From Prevotella koreensis (lineage in GTDB: Bacteria > Bacteroidota > Bacteroidia > Bacteroidales > Bacteroidaceae), in NCBI RefSeq assembly GCF_003977605.1, contig NZ_RYYU01000001.1, forward strand, positions 1,874,539 through 1,938,538: DNA of 64,000 nt, written 5' to 3'. A model generated the notes under the pieces. That model had not been told where the DNA came from, did no database searches, and saw nothing but the letters and a program-made list of their open reading frames with translations. This document shows, piece by piece, positions 34,913 through 44,193 of this stretch. A program made the translations under genes and the position numbers. The stretch's first letter is position 1, and each line of letters begins with the position of its first letter.

Positions 34913-35689
34913 ATGAATTCAAAAACAAGATATTATGCCGATGCATATGGCCCTGACACAAAGGCTTTAGCTGAATGTATTCGTAAAGCATTTGAACTTG
35001 CTGATTCTGATGATGAAGTGGAACGTGTAGTTTTATATAGTTATACTAAAAACAACTTCATGCAAGTTGATAAAATATTTGGTGCAGATAATGTGACACA
35101 AATGTTTTCTTGTCCTATGAAGTTTAATGAATGTACAAAACCTATAAAATGTGCAACAGAAATTACATATAAAAAAGAATGCGAGTATAGAAATACCCCA
35201 AAAGATGTCGTGATATGCTGCCATATGGATTCTAAGGCGGTCTTTAAAGTAGATGATTATATGACAGCCAAATACATTATTGCTCTTTCATGGACTATGG
35301 AAGGATTAAAAAAATGGAAGACAAGATGGTATGCTAAGAACGTGTTAGAATCGAAAACTGATAAAAGTTCTAAATGTGAGATAAATCCAATCTTACAAAT
35401 TGCTCTTCGTGAAATGGATAATCGTATGTTTAATTCAAAGAATTTAATTCACTCAGATGACGAAGAAACATGTAAGACTTATATTCGTACTATTCATAAG
35501 TATCTCCCTGAAGTAATGCCTTCAGACATTGAAGATATTTTAGTAACAGAACTAGGATGGGAAAATCGCAATTCATCTGAAGTAGGTGAATTGTTGCAAC
35601 GATTGAAAAATGGCAGAACTTTTAAAGGGGGCCAGAAAACTTATTTAAAAGAATATTACAATCATTGGAAGCAAGAATTGAATAACTGA
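34913..35689 (+). CDS. Unknown protein of the R-M-like operon
   Basis: 258 residues, cytoplasmic, not recognised. The N-terminal part (LAECIRKAFELADSDDEVERVVLYSYTKNNFMQVDKIFG) resembles a Rossmann-like alternating pattern, and a cysteine-containing middle (FSCPMKFNECTKPIKCATEITYKKECEY, then VVICCHMDSKAVF) has five to six cysteines, so metal binding or a structural role is possible. The C-terminus is basic and helical (TFKGGQKTYLKEYYNHWKQEL). It begins 7 bases after the XRE/ImmA gene and ends 12 bases before the nuclease candidate. It may be a specificity, accessory or immunity component. Confidence 0.65.
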   Translation: MNSKTRYYADAYGPDTKALAECIRKAFELADSDDEVERVVLYSYTKNNFMQVDKIFGADNVTQMFSCPMKFNECTKPIKCATEITYKKECEYRNTPKDVVICCHMDSKAVFKVDDYMTAKYIIALSWTMEGLKKWKTRWYAKNVLESKTDKSSKCEINPILQIALREMDNRMFNSKNLIHSDDEETCKTYIRTIHKYLPEVMPSDIEDILVTELGWENRNSSEVGELLQRLKNGRTFKGGQKTYLKEYYNHWKQELNN

Positions 35690-35701
35690 TATATTAGCAA
35701 A

Positions 35702-36565
35702 ATGAAATTGTTTGAAGATTATAAAAATGACGCACCAAATCAAATTACCATGGCAAATGGTGCGTTTTATCCTGATATTTTGGCGCAAGCATGTGAACTA
35801 TATAAGCCGGTGTTAGTATATTTTGGTCAACTCCTTAAAGTTTCTCCTTCTTCAGAAATGCTTCTGAAAGAGATAACAAAGCTAACCCAAACTTGGATGA
35901 GAATACAATTACTGCGTGTATTCAGAAAATACGTTTCCCCAGACACTTCTGTCGAAATGCTTAAATCAAAGAATAAAATTCCGATGGTTTGCGCGACATT
36001 TGGGAAAGACTTTAGACCAATCAATGTTGTACAGAAGAAATTCAATGAAAGGCCGCTGCCAGACGAAGCGTTATGTGCTGTGCTTTGGGAATATAAAGAC
36101 AGAGGACAAAAAGGATATTCACTGACAGAAACTTTTTTCGACATGTTTCAGTCAAAATTCCCGAATTACACTATAGAGGGTCCTAAAAGAGCAGGAGCGG
36201 ATGTTCAGTTGAAAAGTGTTTTTCCAGATTATCCCAACCCTACAAGACCTGTTGATTTTGTTATTAGAGATAATAACAAAAATGTCTTAGCTATTGGTTT
36301 AGCCAGATATGATAGTGACCGAGGCGGTGCACAAGAAGATGACCGAACTGGTGGCTATAATAATTGTGCTAAAGAGATTTTGGCATATACATCCACAAAA
36401 AAACTTAAAACAAAAGTTATATTTCTGAATGATGGGCCAGGGTTATTACTTGGTTCAATGTGGGATGATTATTCAAAACTGGAAAAAATAAACTCTGATA
36501 GAATAATGGTTCTGACTCTTCGCATGCTTGATGAGCGGTTGACAGAAAAATGGTTGAAATCTTAA
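35702..36565 (+). CDS. Candidate type II restriction endonuclease
   Basis: 287 residues, cytoplasmic. Immediately precedes a DNA methyltransferase, the usual place for a cognate nuclease. The C-terminal half has an acidic cluster: E143 (TETFFDMF), D185 (RPVDFVIRDNNKNVLAIGLARYDSDRGGAQEDDR, residues 182-215), arranged roughly like a PD-(D/E)xK core, but the canonical E-x-K is not evident. The RGGAQEDDRTGGY stretch looks like a conserved family motif. I cannot assign a recognition site. Alternative: an unrelated accessory protein of the modification system. The ten-base gap to the methyltransferase implies co-translation. Confidence 0.55.
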   Translation: MKLFEDYKNDAPNQITMANGAFYPDILAQACELYKPVLVYFGQLLKVSPSSEMLLKEITKLTQTWMRIQLLRVFRKYVSPDTSVEMLKSKNKIPMVCATFGKDFRPINVVQKKFNERPLPDEALCAVLWEYKDRGQKGYSLTETFFDMFQSKFPNYTIEGPKRAGADVQLKSVFPDYPNPTRPVDFVIRDNNKNVLAIGLARYDSDRGGAQEDDRTGGYNNCAKEILAYTSTKKLKTKVIFLNDGPGLLLGSMWDDYSKLEKINSDRIMVLTLRMLDERLTEKWLKS

Positions 36566-36575
36566 TTCTTTAGAA

Positions 36576-37805
36576 ATGGCAGTAGGCGTAACATCAAACA
36601 CATGCTCAACGGTATCATCCATATCGCTTGTTCCACAAGACAAAATTCGTTTTAGATGTACAACTGATTATAGTGGAGATTTCATCAAAAGGCTATATCA
36701 TGCAGATAATTTAGACGTACTAAATTGTCTTATTAAAGATGAAAGAGTATGCGGTAAGATAGACTTGATATATATAGACCCTCCATACAATACAGGTGGT
36801 GCCTTTGAAACGAGAGAACAGAAACACGCATATAACGATAATTTTACCACCGAAGGATATACTAAATTTATGGAAGTCAGGCTTGGCCTGATGCACAAAT
36901 TATTATCTCCTTCAGGTTCTATTTATGTTCATTTAGACAGTAATATGGTCTTCCATATAAAAATCTTGATGGACTCGATTTTTGGTGAGAAGAACTTTAG
37001 GGGGATGATAACTCGCAAGAAATGTAAGTCAAAGAATTTTACAAGAACAACTTACGGGAATATATCTGACTATATACTCTTCTACACAAAATCGGATTCC
37101 GCAAAATGGAATAGACCCTATGAGCAGTGGGATGACGAGAAAATTCTTAAAGAATATCCATTCATAGAAGAAGGAACAGGCCGACGTTACAAAAGAGTTC
37201 CATGCCATGCGCCTGGCACACGTAATGGTGCAACGGGTGGATCTTGGCGTGGAATGATGCCTCCAGAGGGAAAGCATTGGCAATATACACCAGACAAACT
37301 TGATGAGATGGATGCTAAAGGTGAAATTTATTGGTCTTCAAATGGCAATCCCAGAAGAAAAGTTTATTTGGATCAAAGTAAAGGAATAGCTGTACAGGAC
37401 ATTTGGCTAGATTTCCTAGATGTGAATAATCAAAATACTCATTTGACAGGTTATCCTACAGAGAAAAATATTGATATGTTGAAGCGAATTATCAATTCCT
37501 CTTCAAATCCAGGAGATATTGTACTTGATTGCTTTGCTGGATCAGGCACAACCTTAGTAGCTGCCGAAGAACTTGGCAGACAATGGATAGGTGTTGATAT
37601 TGGAGAAGAAGCAATAAAAATTATTCAAAATCGATTTGTGAATGGGACTAAACCTCTTGGAGATTATGTTTCACAGCGAAAGAATAAGAAGGACATCATA
37701 TCACAATCTCTTTTTGATGGTCTAGATTCCGATAATGGTGATAGCACATTAGATAATAATATTACTAAATGTAATATTCAATATCAGATGTTTGAAGAAC
37801 TTTAA
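36576..37805 (+). CDS. Site-specific DNA methyltransferase, beta class
   Basis: 409-residue SAM-dependent amino-methyltransferase acting on adenine-N6 or cytosine-N4. Motif IV DPPYN is at 68-72 (LIYIDPPYNTGGAF) and motif I FAGSGT at 320-325 (IVLDCFAGSGTTLVAAEELGRQWIGVDI). DPPY before FxGxG is the beta-class order, with the target-recognition region between, about 140-290. DPPYN and YNDNF favour N6-adenine. It would protect host DNA from the neighbouring nuclease. Last gene of the operon; the IS982 element begins 7 bases after its stop without interrupting it. Confidence 0.9.
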   Translation: MAVGVTSNTCSTVSSISLVPQDKIRFRCTTDYSGDFIKRLYHADNLDVLNCLIKDERVCGKIDLIYIDPPYNTGGAFETREQKHAYNDNFTTEGYTKFMEVRLGLMHKLLSPSGSIYVHLDSNMVFHIKILMDSIFGEKNFRGMITRKKCKSKNFTRTTYGNISDYILFYTKSDSAKWNRPYEQWDDEKILKEYPFIEEGTGRRYKRVPCHAPGTRNGATGGSWRGMMPPEGKHWQYTPDKLDEMDAKGEIYWSSNGNPRRKVYLDQSKGIAVQDIWLDFLDVNNQNTHLTGYPTEKNIDMLKRIINSSSNPGDIVLDCFAGSGTTLVAAEELGRQWIGVDIGEEAIKIIQNRFVNGTKPLGDYVSQRKNKKDIISQSLFDGLDSDNGDSTLDNNITKCNIQYQMFEEL

Positions 37806-37812
37806 TATTTGT

Positions 37813-38850
37813 TACGCGAGTTCGGGTTAAGAAAGTCTCTATAAAAGTTGGTAATCTCGTTAGTTTTTTGTAACTTTATAGTTGTAAATCAAAAACTTAC
37901 AAAATAACTAAGCGATGATTACCAAGGACAAAATTATAGAAATTTTCTGTATTATTGATGAGTTTGACAAGAATTTGAATGTTGAACTGAGTAAAAACCT
38001 ATGTTTACCTTCCTATAATAGCAATGGAAAACGTTTTAGGAATCGTAAGGGAAGGCTTTCCGAGAGTGAAATCATGACCATCCTTGTATGCTATCACTTC
38101 GGTACATATCGTAATTTCAAGGAGTATTACCGGAACTGTATCCGTGGGTGGCTCAGGCATGAATTCCCTGCTGCCGTCTCCTATAATCGTTTTGTGGAAC
38201 TCATGCCCCGTGTGTTCTTTAAGATGATGTTGTTCATGAAACTCTATGCCTTCGGCAAATGTACAGGTATAACGTTCGTTGACAGTACGATGATTCCGGT
38301 ATGTCACAATGTAAGACGATACTTTAACAAGGTCTTTGCAGGGTTCGCCAAGAGTGGAAAGGGTACCATGGGTTGGTGTCATGGATTCAAACTGCATCTG
38401 CTTTGCAATGATTCTGGTGAAGTGATAACATTCTGTCTTACAGGAGCAAACGTAGATGACAGGGATAGCAGAGTGTGGACGGTATTTGCTAAGGTTCTCT
38501 ATGGAAAGGTTTTTGCTGACAGAGGATACATCAAACAGGAACTCTTCGAGAATCTGTTCAGTCAAGGTATTCAACTTGTGCATGGACTTAAAGCAAGAAT
38601 GAAGAATAAACTTATGCCTATGTGGGACAAGATCATGCTGAGAAAAAGGTACATCATCGAGTGCATTAACGAACTGCTCAAGAACAAAGTTAACCTTGTA
38701 CACTCAAGACACCGTTCCATACATAACTTTATCATGAACTTATGTTCTGCCCTTACGGCATATTGCTTTTTTTGAGAATAAGCCGGAGGCACTGCCTAAA
38801 TCAAGGCAGTTGGAACTCTTTTCATGCTAAAATTATCCCGAACTCGCGTA
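37813..38850 (+). mobile_element. IS982-family insertion sequence
   Basis: About 1038 bp with terminal inverted repeats TACGCGAGTTCGGG (left) and CCCGAACTCGCGTA (right), matching over 18 positions with one difference. It contains one transposase gene. A 4-base TTGT flanks both ends, which could be a short target duplication or chance. The same end occurs alone at 22772-22790. Confidence 0.85.
37915..38775 (+). CDS. IS982-family transposase
   Basis: 286-residue DDE transposase moving the element at 37813-38850. The catalytic residues appear as D123 (TFVDSTMIPVC), D202 (VFADRGYIKQE) and E249 (RYIIECINELL), with the IS982 C-terminal pattern RHRSIHNFIMNLCSALTAYCF. Length and order are normal, so it is probably intact and active. 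Start at the ATG giving MITKDKIIEIFCIIDEF. Confidence 0.92.
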   Translation: MITKDKIIEIFCIIDEFDKNLNVELSKNLCLPSYNSNGKRFRNRKGRLSESEIMTILVCYHFGTYRNFKEYYRNCIRGWLRHEFPAAVSYNRFVELMPRVFFKMMLFMKLYAFGKCTGITFVDSTMIPVCHNVRRYFNKVFAGFAKSGKGTMGWCHGFKLHLLCNDSGEVITFCLTGANVDDRDSRVWTVFAKVLYGKVFADRGYIKQELFENLFSQGIQLVHGLKARMKNKLMPMWDKIMLRKRYIIECINELLKNKVNLVHSRHRSIHNFIMNLCSALTAYCFF

Positions 38851-38889
38851 TTGTAATAGTGTTTTTTCATTCATGAGTTTACAAGTATA

Positions 38890-40257
38890 TCAGATAACGT
38901 CCAATTCTGGCAGTATTACTGGTTTGTCGCTATGTTTATTATTAAGAAACATACAATAATAGATAGGAAGGTAGGTTACACCTTTCTTCTTGAATATTTC
39001 CCGTTCATTAGAGAAAACAACTGCCCGATTTATTTCGTAATCTGCTGTTTCGAGGAAATTGGTGAGCGCACTATGCTCAGTATAGTTCTTTCCTGATTTT
39101 ATTTCCAAGGGAAGAACTGTCAAATTATCATGATCATCTACAAGAAAATCAACTTCACCCTTTTTCTTGTTGTCATAATAATGTAGTTTGAAACCATGTG
39201 CAACAAGTTCCTGCGCAACAACGGACTCATACACTGTACCAAGATTGATACTCTTGATGTCTTGTAATACCGCATTAACGTTCAATTCATATAGGAGATT
39301 GGTCAGCAACCCTACATCGTTAAGGTATAACTTCACCAACTTTTTTTGATCCGATTCTGCAAGTGGAAAACGAGGATTACTGATGGCAGACACTTCTAAA
39401 GCCACACCTGAATTGGTCAGGTATTCAAATTCATCCGCATAATCAGAGAATGTTTTTCCTTTCTTATCTTCAATATTCTTATATACAATGCGTTTTTTCT
39501 TGTTTTCCAAATTGCTTGGGATTAGGTCGTATATCTTGCGAATCTTCAGTTTATGTTCTTCGTCATATTGTGAGGCATCAATGCGATAGAGATTGTGTAT
39601 ATCCCGATGAGTCTGTCTGACACGAACCATATTCCTATCTGCCAGATAATTATTTATGGCTTCGGGCAATCCACCTACAAGCAAATAATACTGGAAACGT
39701 TTAAGCAAAATGTTATGTGTACTCTCATCCAAGGCTTGTTCGTGAATGAAGTGTTCCCGTATGTTATCTATCCACTCTTTACCTATACCTGTGGCCCAGA
39801 GAAATTCCTCAAAGTCGAGAGGATACATCTGTTCTATGGTAACGCTGCCAAGTGGAACCGATGGCGTTTCCGATAAGGCAATGCCTAATTGTGACCCGCT
39901 TGCGATGAACCGGTAGCGTGATTCCTGATTGAGAAATTTTAGCATTGTCATCAAATGTGGATAACTTTGAATTTCGTCCAAGAACACCAATGTATTGGAT
40001 TTATTACCTAAAGGTTTTGAGTAATAATTGCTCAAACGCATATAGAGATCATTGCTTGAATGCACATCAGCAAAAACCTGATCTCCTTCCACGTCTTCCC
40101 TTAAGTTTATTTCAACGAAATGCGAGAAAAGTTTCTGTCCTACATAACGTATAAGATAAGACTTACCTATCTGTCGCGCACCATTAACGAGCAGAATCTT
40201 ATTAGGCTCTTCCATTAGGAAGTGTTCTAGAAATTGTGTGAATTTACGTTCAAGCAT
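38890..40257 (-). CDS. AAA ATPase with DUF4143
   Basis: 455-residue P-loop ATPase. Walker A is in LLVNGARQIGKSYLIRYV (about 22-39), Walker B in TLVFLDEIQSYPHLMTML (about 88-105). The C-terminal half (about 215-430) carries the DUF4143 region ending in a nuclease-like GEVDFLVDDHD...LPLEIKSGKNYTEHSAL, where D, E and K resemble a PD-(D/E)xK motif. Function of this large family is unclear; members are common in accessory regions. The gene abuts the IS on its 3' side, so it may be the first old gene beyond the island or part of it. Minus-strand -7 box TAACTTTG at 40281-40288. Confidence 0.85.
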   Translation of the reverse strand: MLERKFTQFLEHFLMEEPNKILLVNGARQIGKSYLIRYVGQKLFSHFVEINLREDVEGDQVFADVHSSNDLYMRLSNYYSKPLGNKSNTLVFLDEIQSYPHLMTMLKFLNQESRYRFIASGSQLGIALSETPSVPLGSVTIEQMYPLDFEEFLWATGIGKEWIDNIREHFIHEQALDESTHNILLKRFQYYLLVGGLPEAINNYLADRNMVRVRQTHRDIHNLYRIDASQYDEEHKLKIRKIYDLIPSNLENKKKRIVYKNIEDKKGKTFSDYADEFEYLTNSGVALEVSAISNPRFPLAESDQKKLVKLYLNDVGLLTNLLYELNVNAVLQDIKSINLGTVYESVVAQELVAHGFKLHYYDNKKKGEVDFLVDDHDNLTVLPLEIKSGKNYTEHSALTNFLETADYEINRAVVFSNEREIFKKKGVTYLPIYYCMFLNNKHSDKPVILPELDVI

Positions 40258-40352
40258 AATTCTTTTGTTTAATTCCGATACAAAGTTACAATATTTCCCT
40301 TGTTTAACAAAGAAAAACCACTTCTTCTGTATTATTGAGTGTGTTTTTAATA

Positions 40353-40433
40353 ACTTATTCTGTTTTTTATAGATATCAATAAGTCAACTTATTCCTTTTT
40401 TTAGGTTTTAAATAAATGCACTTATTCCTTTTT
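40353..40433. promoter_or_regulatory. Three ACTTATTCC repeats upstream of the DUF4143 ATPase
   Basis: ACTTATTC (40353), ACTTATTCCTTTTTT (40387) and ACTTATTCCTTTTT (40420) are spaced 34 and 33 bases, about three helical turns. The middle copy also forms the perfect palindrome AATAAGT-CA-ACTTATT (40378-40393). They lie 65-150 bases upstream of the ATPase promoter. Confidence 0.5.
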
Positions 40434-40486
40434 AAAGTTTATAATCTGGCGTAATCTCGCAAAAAAGTTGAGATTGTGCCGAGGTT

Positions 40487-41794
40487 TTATTTGTATATAA
40501 GAGTTGTCATTTTCTCGGGAGCGAATATTTCGGAGGCAACCTGCCGGATATCTTCGGCCGAAACGTTATCTATGTATTGGAAAGTGAGGTCAAGATTGCG
40601 TTCGCTGCCGTAGTGCAAGAAACTTTTTCCGAAACTCAAAGCGAAGTTCTCACGATTGTCTGAAGCGACTCCGAGTTGTCCTTTCAACTGACGCTTTGCG
40701 GCTGCAAGTTGTGCAGAGGAGAGCGGTTTGGTGATGAAGCGGTCAAGTTCTCGCCTGACGATGCCAAGACATTTCTTGACATCCGCAGGGTCGCAGCCGA
40801 AGTATGTGCACCACATTCCGGTGTCGCCGTATGCCACCATCGAACTATCCACCGTGTAAACAAGACCGCGACGCTCTCTTAGTGCAATGTTCAGGCGGGT
40901 GTTCATGCCCGGCCCTCCTATTATATTGTTCATCAGATAAAGTGCCCATCGACGTGGGTCGGTTGCATTATATGTCTTGTTGCCTATCATCACATGAGCC
41001 TGATGAGTGTTACGACAAATCGTGAAAGTGCCTGAGGATAAGGCCTCTGTTTCTCCTGAGCGACACGTGTTGTTATTCTCTGTAATGGAGTTGTGGTCAT
41101 CACGACCGTCATGTCGTTTCAAACTTTCGTCAGTGTTATTGTCCGAATGAGATTCAGGCGTTCTGTTTTTTTGTGGGTTTGGTATGAGTTTGTGCGATTT
41201 AAAGGCTTTCGGTAGTTTTTCTCCGCCGTATATAAATAACACAGCGTTGTCGGGTCTGTAATGCTTGCGGGTGAAACGTAGCGCATCATCAGACGTAAAT
41301 CGGCGCACCTGTTCTGCCGTACCAAGAATGTTATGTCCAAGCGGATGACCACCGAAAAGAATGTTCTCGAACTCGTCATATATTAATTCTGCCGGCGAAT
41401 CGTTATAACTCTCTATCTCGTCGCAGATTACCTCCACTTCTTTTTCTATTTCCGTTTGTGGGTATGTGCTGTGGAACACGATGTCGGTAAGCAAGTCTAT
41501 GGCCTTTGGCATGTGTTCGCGCAACACTGCAGCATAATACACAGTGTCTTCCTTGTTAGTGAAAGCGTTGATGTCGCCGCCCACGCACTCCAGTTCCTTT
41601 ATTATTTTTAGCGAGTTGCGACGCTCCGTTCCTTTGAAAGTTACGTGTTCACAGAAATGCGCCAGCCCTTCTTCTCCTTTTTCTTCATCGCGTGAGCCTA
41701 CTGCAATCTGATAGCCACAATAAACCACTTTTGACGCTGATGGCAGGTGTATTATACGTAGCCCGTTGTCTAATGTATATGTATTATACTCCAT
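40487..41794 (-). CDS. M16-family zinc peptidase
   Basis: 435 residues from MEYNTYTLDNGLRIIHLP; three further codons upstream are open, but this start fits the family. The inverted zinc motif HxxEH is at 46-50 (GLAHFCEHVTFKGTERR), with the distal glutamate expected in EKEVEVICDEIESYNDSP. Pitrilysin/processing-peptidase-like single-domain protein, normally acting on small peptides. Residues about 200-254 (NPQKNRTPESHSDNN... to ...GETEALSSG) are a polar low-complexity insert absent from most relatives. No signal peptide. Divergent from the flavodiiron gene. Confidence 0.88.
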   Translation of the reverse strand: MEYNTYTLDNGLRIIHLPSASKVVYCGYQIAVGSRDEEKGEEGLAHFCEHVTFKGTERRNSLKIIKELECVGGDINAFTNKEDTVYYAAVLREHMPKAIDLLTDIVFHSTYPQTEIEKEVEVICDEIESYNDSPAELIYDEFENILFGGHPLGHNILGTAEQVRRFTSDDALRFTRKHYRPDNAVLFIYGGEKLPKAFKSHKLIPNPQKNRTPESHSDNNTDESLKRHDGRDDHNSITENNNTCRSGETEALSSGTFTICRNTHQAHVMIGNKTYNATDPRRWALYLMNNIIGGPGMNTRLNIALRERRGLVYTVDSSMVAYGDTGMWCTYFGCDPADVKKCLGIVRRELDRFITKPLSSAQLAAAKRQLKGQLGVASDNRENFALSFGKSFLHYGSERNLDLTFQYIDNVSAEDIRQVASEIFAPEKMTTLIYK

Positions 41795-41802
41795 TATGGG
41801 CA

Positions 41803-41850
41803 CAAAAGTAGTTCTTTTTTTTCATAAGAACTATTTTTTTTGTAATTTTG
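41803..41850. promoter_or_regulatory. Divergent promoters with inverted repeat
   Basis: Minus-strand TACTTTTG (41803-41810) for the peptidase and plus-strand TAATTTTG (41843-41850) for the flavodiiron gene. Between them TAGTTCTT (41809-41816) and AAGAACTA (41826-41833) form an inverted repeat. The peptidase transcript would have almost no leader. Confidence 0.5.
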
Positions 41851-41877
41851 TAGGCAGATATATAAAACAAATACATA

Positions 41878-43095
41878 ATGAAAGAAATTAAAAGCAAAAT
41901 TTACTATGTCGGTGTTAACGACCGTGTAAAGTCTCTTTTCGAGGGTTTGTGGCCGTTGCCGGAGGGCGTGAGTTATAACTCTTACCTTATCGACGACGAT
42001 AAAGTATGCCTTATAGATTCCGTAGAGGTTGACTTTTTTACTCAATTCATAGAAAATATACGCGAAGTTTTGGGCGACCGTAAGATAGATTATCTTGTGA
42101 TAAACCACATGGAGCCCGATCACAGCGGTTCGATAGCATTGATAAAAAAATACTATCCTGATGTGAAAGTCATTGGCAACAAGAAGACTTTCGGTATGCT
42201 TTCAGGGTTCTATGGCTTGCAAGACGATAACGACATTGAGGTTAACAATGGCGACACCATAGACCTTGACACATATCAGTTGAAGTTTGTGTTCACACCA
42301 ATGGTTCACTGGCCGGAGACAATGGTAACCTTATGCACACCCCAATCTTCAACCCCCAGCCCTCAACCTTCAACCCTGTTCAGTGGTGATGCTTTCGGTT
42401 GCTTCGGTGCTTTGAACGGAGGTATCATTGACTCGGAGATTAACTGCGATACATGTTGGCTCGAAATGGTGCGTTATTACAGCAATATCGTTGGTAAATA
42501 TGGTGTTCCGGTGCAGGGAGCGTTGAAAAAACTCGCAGGCATCGACATCGACTACATCTGCTCTACGCATGGGCCTGTGTGGCATGAGCATATCGACCGT
42601 GTTGTGGCTGAGTACGACCGCATGAGCCGATACGAAACCCAAGAGGGAATTGTGATTTGCTACGGAACGATGTATGGTAACACCGAGCGCATGGCAGAGC
42701 ATATTGCCGCCGCCGCATCGAAAACAGGAATCAAGAACATCGTGATGTATAACGTATCCAAGACACACCATTCGTACATCATTCGCGACGTGTTCCGCTA
42801 CAAGGGGCTAATCGTGGGTGCTCCCACATACAATACGGCGTTGTATCATGAAATGGAAGTGCTACTGTCAGAACTTGCAGGTAAAGACATAAAGAATCAC
42901 TACTTAGGCTGGTTCGGCTCGCATGGTTGGGCATCGAAAGCCGTTGGCAAGATACAGGAATGGAATGACAATGCACTGAAATTCGAGCCGGTGGGCACGC
43001 CGGTTGACATGAAACAGGCCATGACTCCGGAGGTAAAGGCAAATTGCGAAGCGTTAGGAAAGGCTATGGCCGAACGGCTTATTGCTGATAGATAA
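41878..43095 (+). CDS. FprA-type flavodiiron protein
   Basis: 405-residue oxygen or nitric-oxide reductase protecting anaerobes. The N-terminal metallo-beta-lactamase domain (1-250) has the diiron motif HMEPDHSG (about 81-88), then [14 protein letters not shown] and [10 protein letters not shown]; the flavodoxin domain (about 258-405) has FMN loop [21 protein letters not shown] proline/serine-rich insert of about 14 residues ([14 protein letters not shown], codons at 42334-42375) interrupts the usually short link just before the SGDAFG motif. Cytoplasmic. It appears to start a run with ruvB, S41 protease and ybeY. Confidence 0.92.
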   Translation: MKEIKSKIYYVGVNDRVKSLFEGLWPLPEGVSYNSYLIDDDKVCLIDSVEVDFFTQFIENIREVLGDRKIDYLVINHMEPDHSGSIALIKKYYPDVKVIGNKKTFGMLSGFYGLQDDNDIEVNNGDTIDLDTYQLKFVFTPMVHWPETMVTLCTPQSSTPSPQPSTLFSGDAFGCFGALNGGIIDSEINCDTCWLEMVRYYSNIVGKYGVPVQGALKKLAGIDIDYICSTHGPVWHEHIDRVVAEYDRMSRYETQEGIVICYGTMYGNTERMAEHIAAAASKTGIKNIVMYNVSKTHHSYIIRDVFRYKGLIVGAPTYNTALYHEMEVLLSELAGKDIKNHYLGWFGSHGWASKAVGKIQEWNDNALKFEPVGTPVDMKQAMTPEVKANCEALGKAMAERLIADR

Positions 43096-43109
43096 CTTTG
43101 CAATACCAG

Positions 43110-44144
43110 ATGGACGAAACATTTGACATCAGACAACAGGAACTGCCGAACGTAGAGAAAGAGTTCGAGAACGCACTAAGACCGCTGAATTTTTCGGATT
43201 TCAGCGGTCAGAAAACACTTGTGGAGAACCTTGAGGTGTTCGTAGAGGCTGCGAAATATCGTGGTGATCCGCTCGACCACACTCTTCTTCATGGTCCTCC
43301 GGGACTTGGCAAGACTACTCTTTCAAACATTATTGCCAACGAACTGGGTGTGGGTTTCAAGATAACAAGCGGTCCGGTGCTCGACCGTCCGGGTGACCTT
43401 GCAGGCATACTCACTTCGCTCGAACCACGCGATGTGCTCTTCATCGACGAGATACACCGCCTGTCGCCCATGGTAGAAGAATACCTCTATTCGGCTATGG
43501 AAGACTATCGCATTGACATCATGATAGACAAAGGGCCTTCGGCACGTTCCATACAGATAGACCTTAATCCGTTCACACTCGTAGGAGCCACCACGCGCAG
43601 CGGAATGTTGACAGCACCAATGCGCGCACGCTTCGGTATCAACATGCACCTTGAATATTACGAGCCGGAAACACTGATGAGAATATTGAAGCGTAGCGCG
43701 TCAATACTGAATGTCCCGATAAGCGATGAGGCAGCCATTGAGATAGCAAGGCGTTCACGCGGTACGCCTCGAATAGCCAACGCGTTGCTCCGCAGGGTGC
43801 GCGATTTTGCACAAGTGAAAGGCACAGGGCGTATTGATACGCAGATTACGCGCATCGCACTCACCGCACTGAACATCGACCAATACGGTCTTGACGAGAT
43901 AGACAACAAGATACTGCTCACGATAATAGACAAGTTCCGAGGCGGTCCGGTAGGATTGTCAACCATTGCCACCGCCATAGGGGAAGACACCGGTACGATA
44001 GAGGAGGTCTATGAACCATTCCTCATTATGGAAGGTTTCATAAAACGAACACCGCGAGGACGTATGGCAACCGAATTGGCATACCGTCACTACGGCAGAA
44101 ACATACACGGCAGTAACATCACTCAGCCCGATTTGTTCGGGTAG
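43110..44144 (+). CDS. ruvB: Holliday junction branch-migration helicase RuvB
   Basis: 344-residue AAA+ motor that, with RuvA, migrates Holliday junctions. The ATG giving [12 protein letters not shown] is chosen over an upstream TTG at 43098. Walker [11 protein letters not shown] (61-70), Walker B FIDEIHR (111-117), and the sensor region [20 protein letters not shown] are clear; the C-terminal winged helix ([26 protein letters not shown]) is complete. Located 14 bases after the flavodiiron stop. ruvA and ruvC are not in the window. Confidence 0.97.
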   Translation: MDETFDIRQQELPNVEKEFENALRPLNFSDFSGQKTLVENLEVFVEAAKYRGDPLDHTLLHGPPGLGKTTLSNIIANELGVGFKITSGPVLDRPGDLAGILTSLEPRDVLFIDEIHRLSPMVEEYLYSAMEDYRIDIMIDKGPSARSIQIDLNPFTLVGATTRSGMLTAPMRARFGINMHLEYYEPETLMRILKRSASILNVPISDEAAIEIARRSRGTPRIANALLRRVRDFAQVKGTGRIDTQITRIALTALNIDQYGLDEIDNKILLTIIDKFRGGPVGLSTIATAIGEDTGTIEEVYEPFLIMEGFIKRTPRGRMATELAYRHYGRNIHGSNITQPDLFG

Positions 44145-44193
44145 AGTGTTGTTGATAAAGAATATAAGAATAAACGAAAGATTGGTAATAAGA

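Noticed and set aside
37809..38854. Target-site duplication of the IS982 element
   Set aside because: Only TTGT is shared by the two flanks and four bases can match by chance, so it is not claimed as proven.
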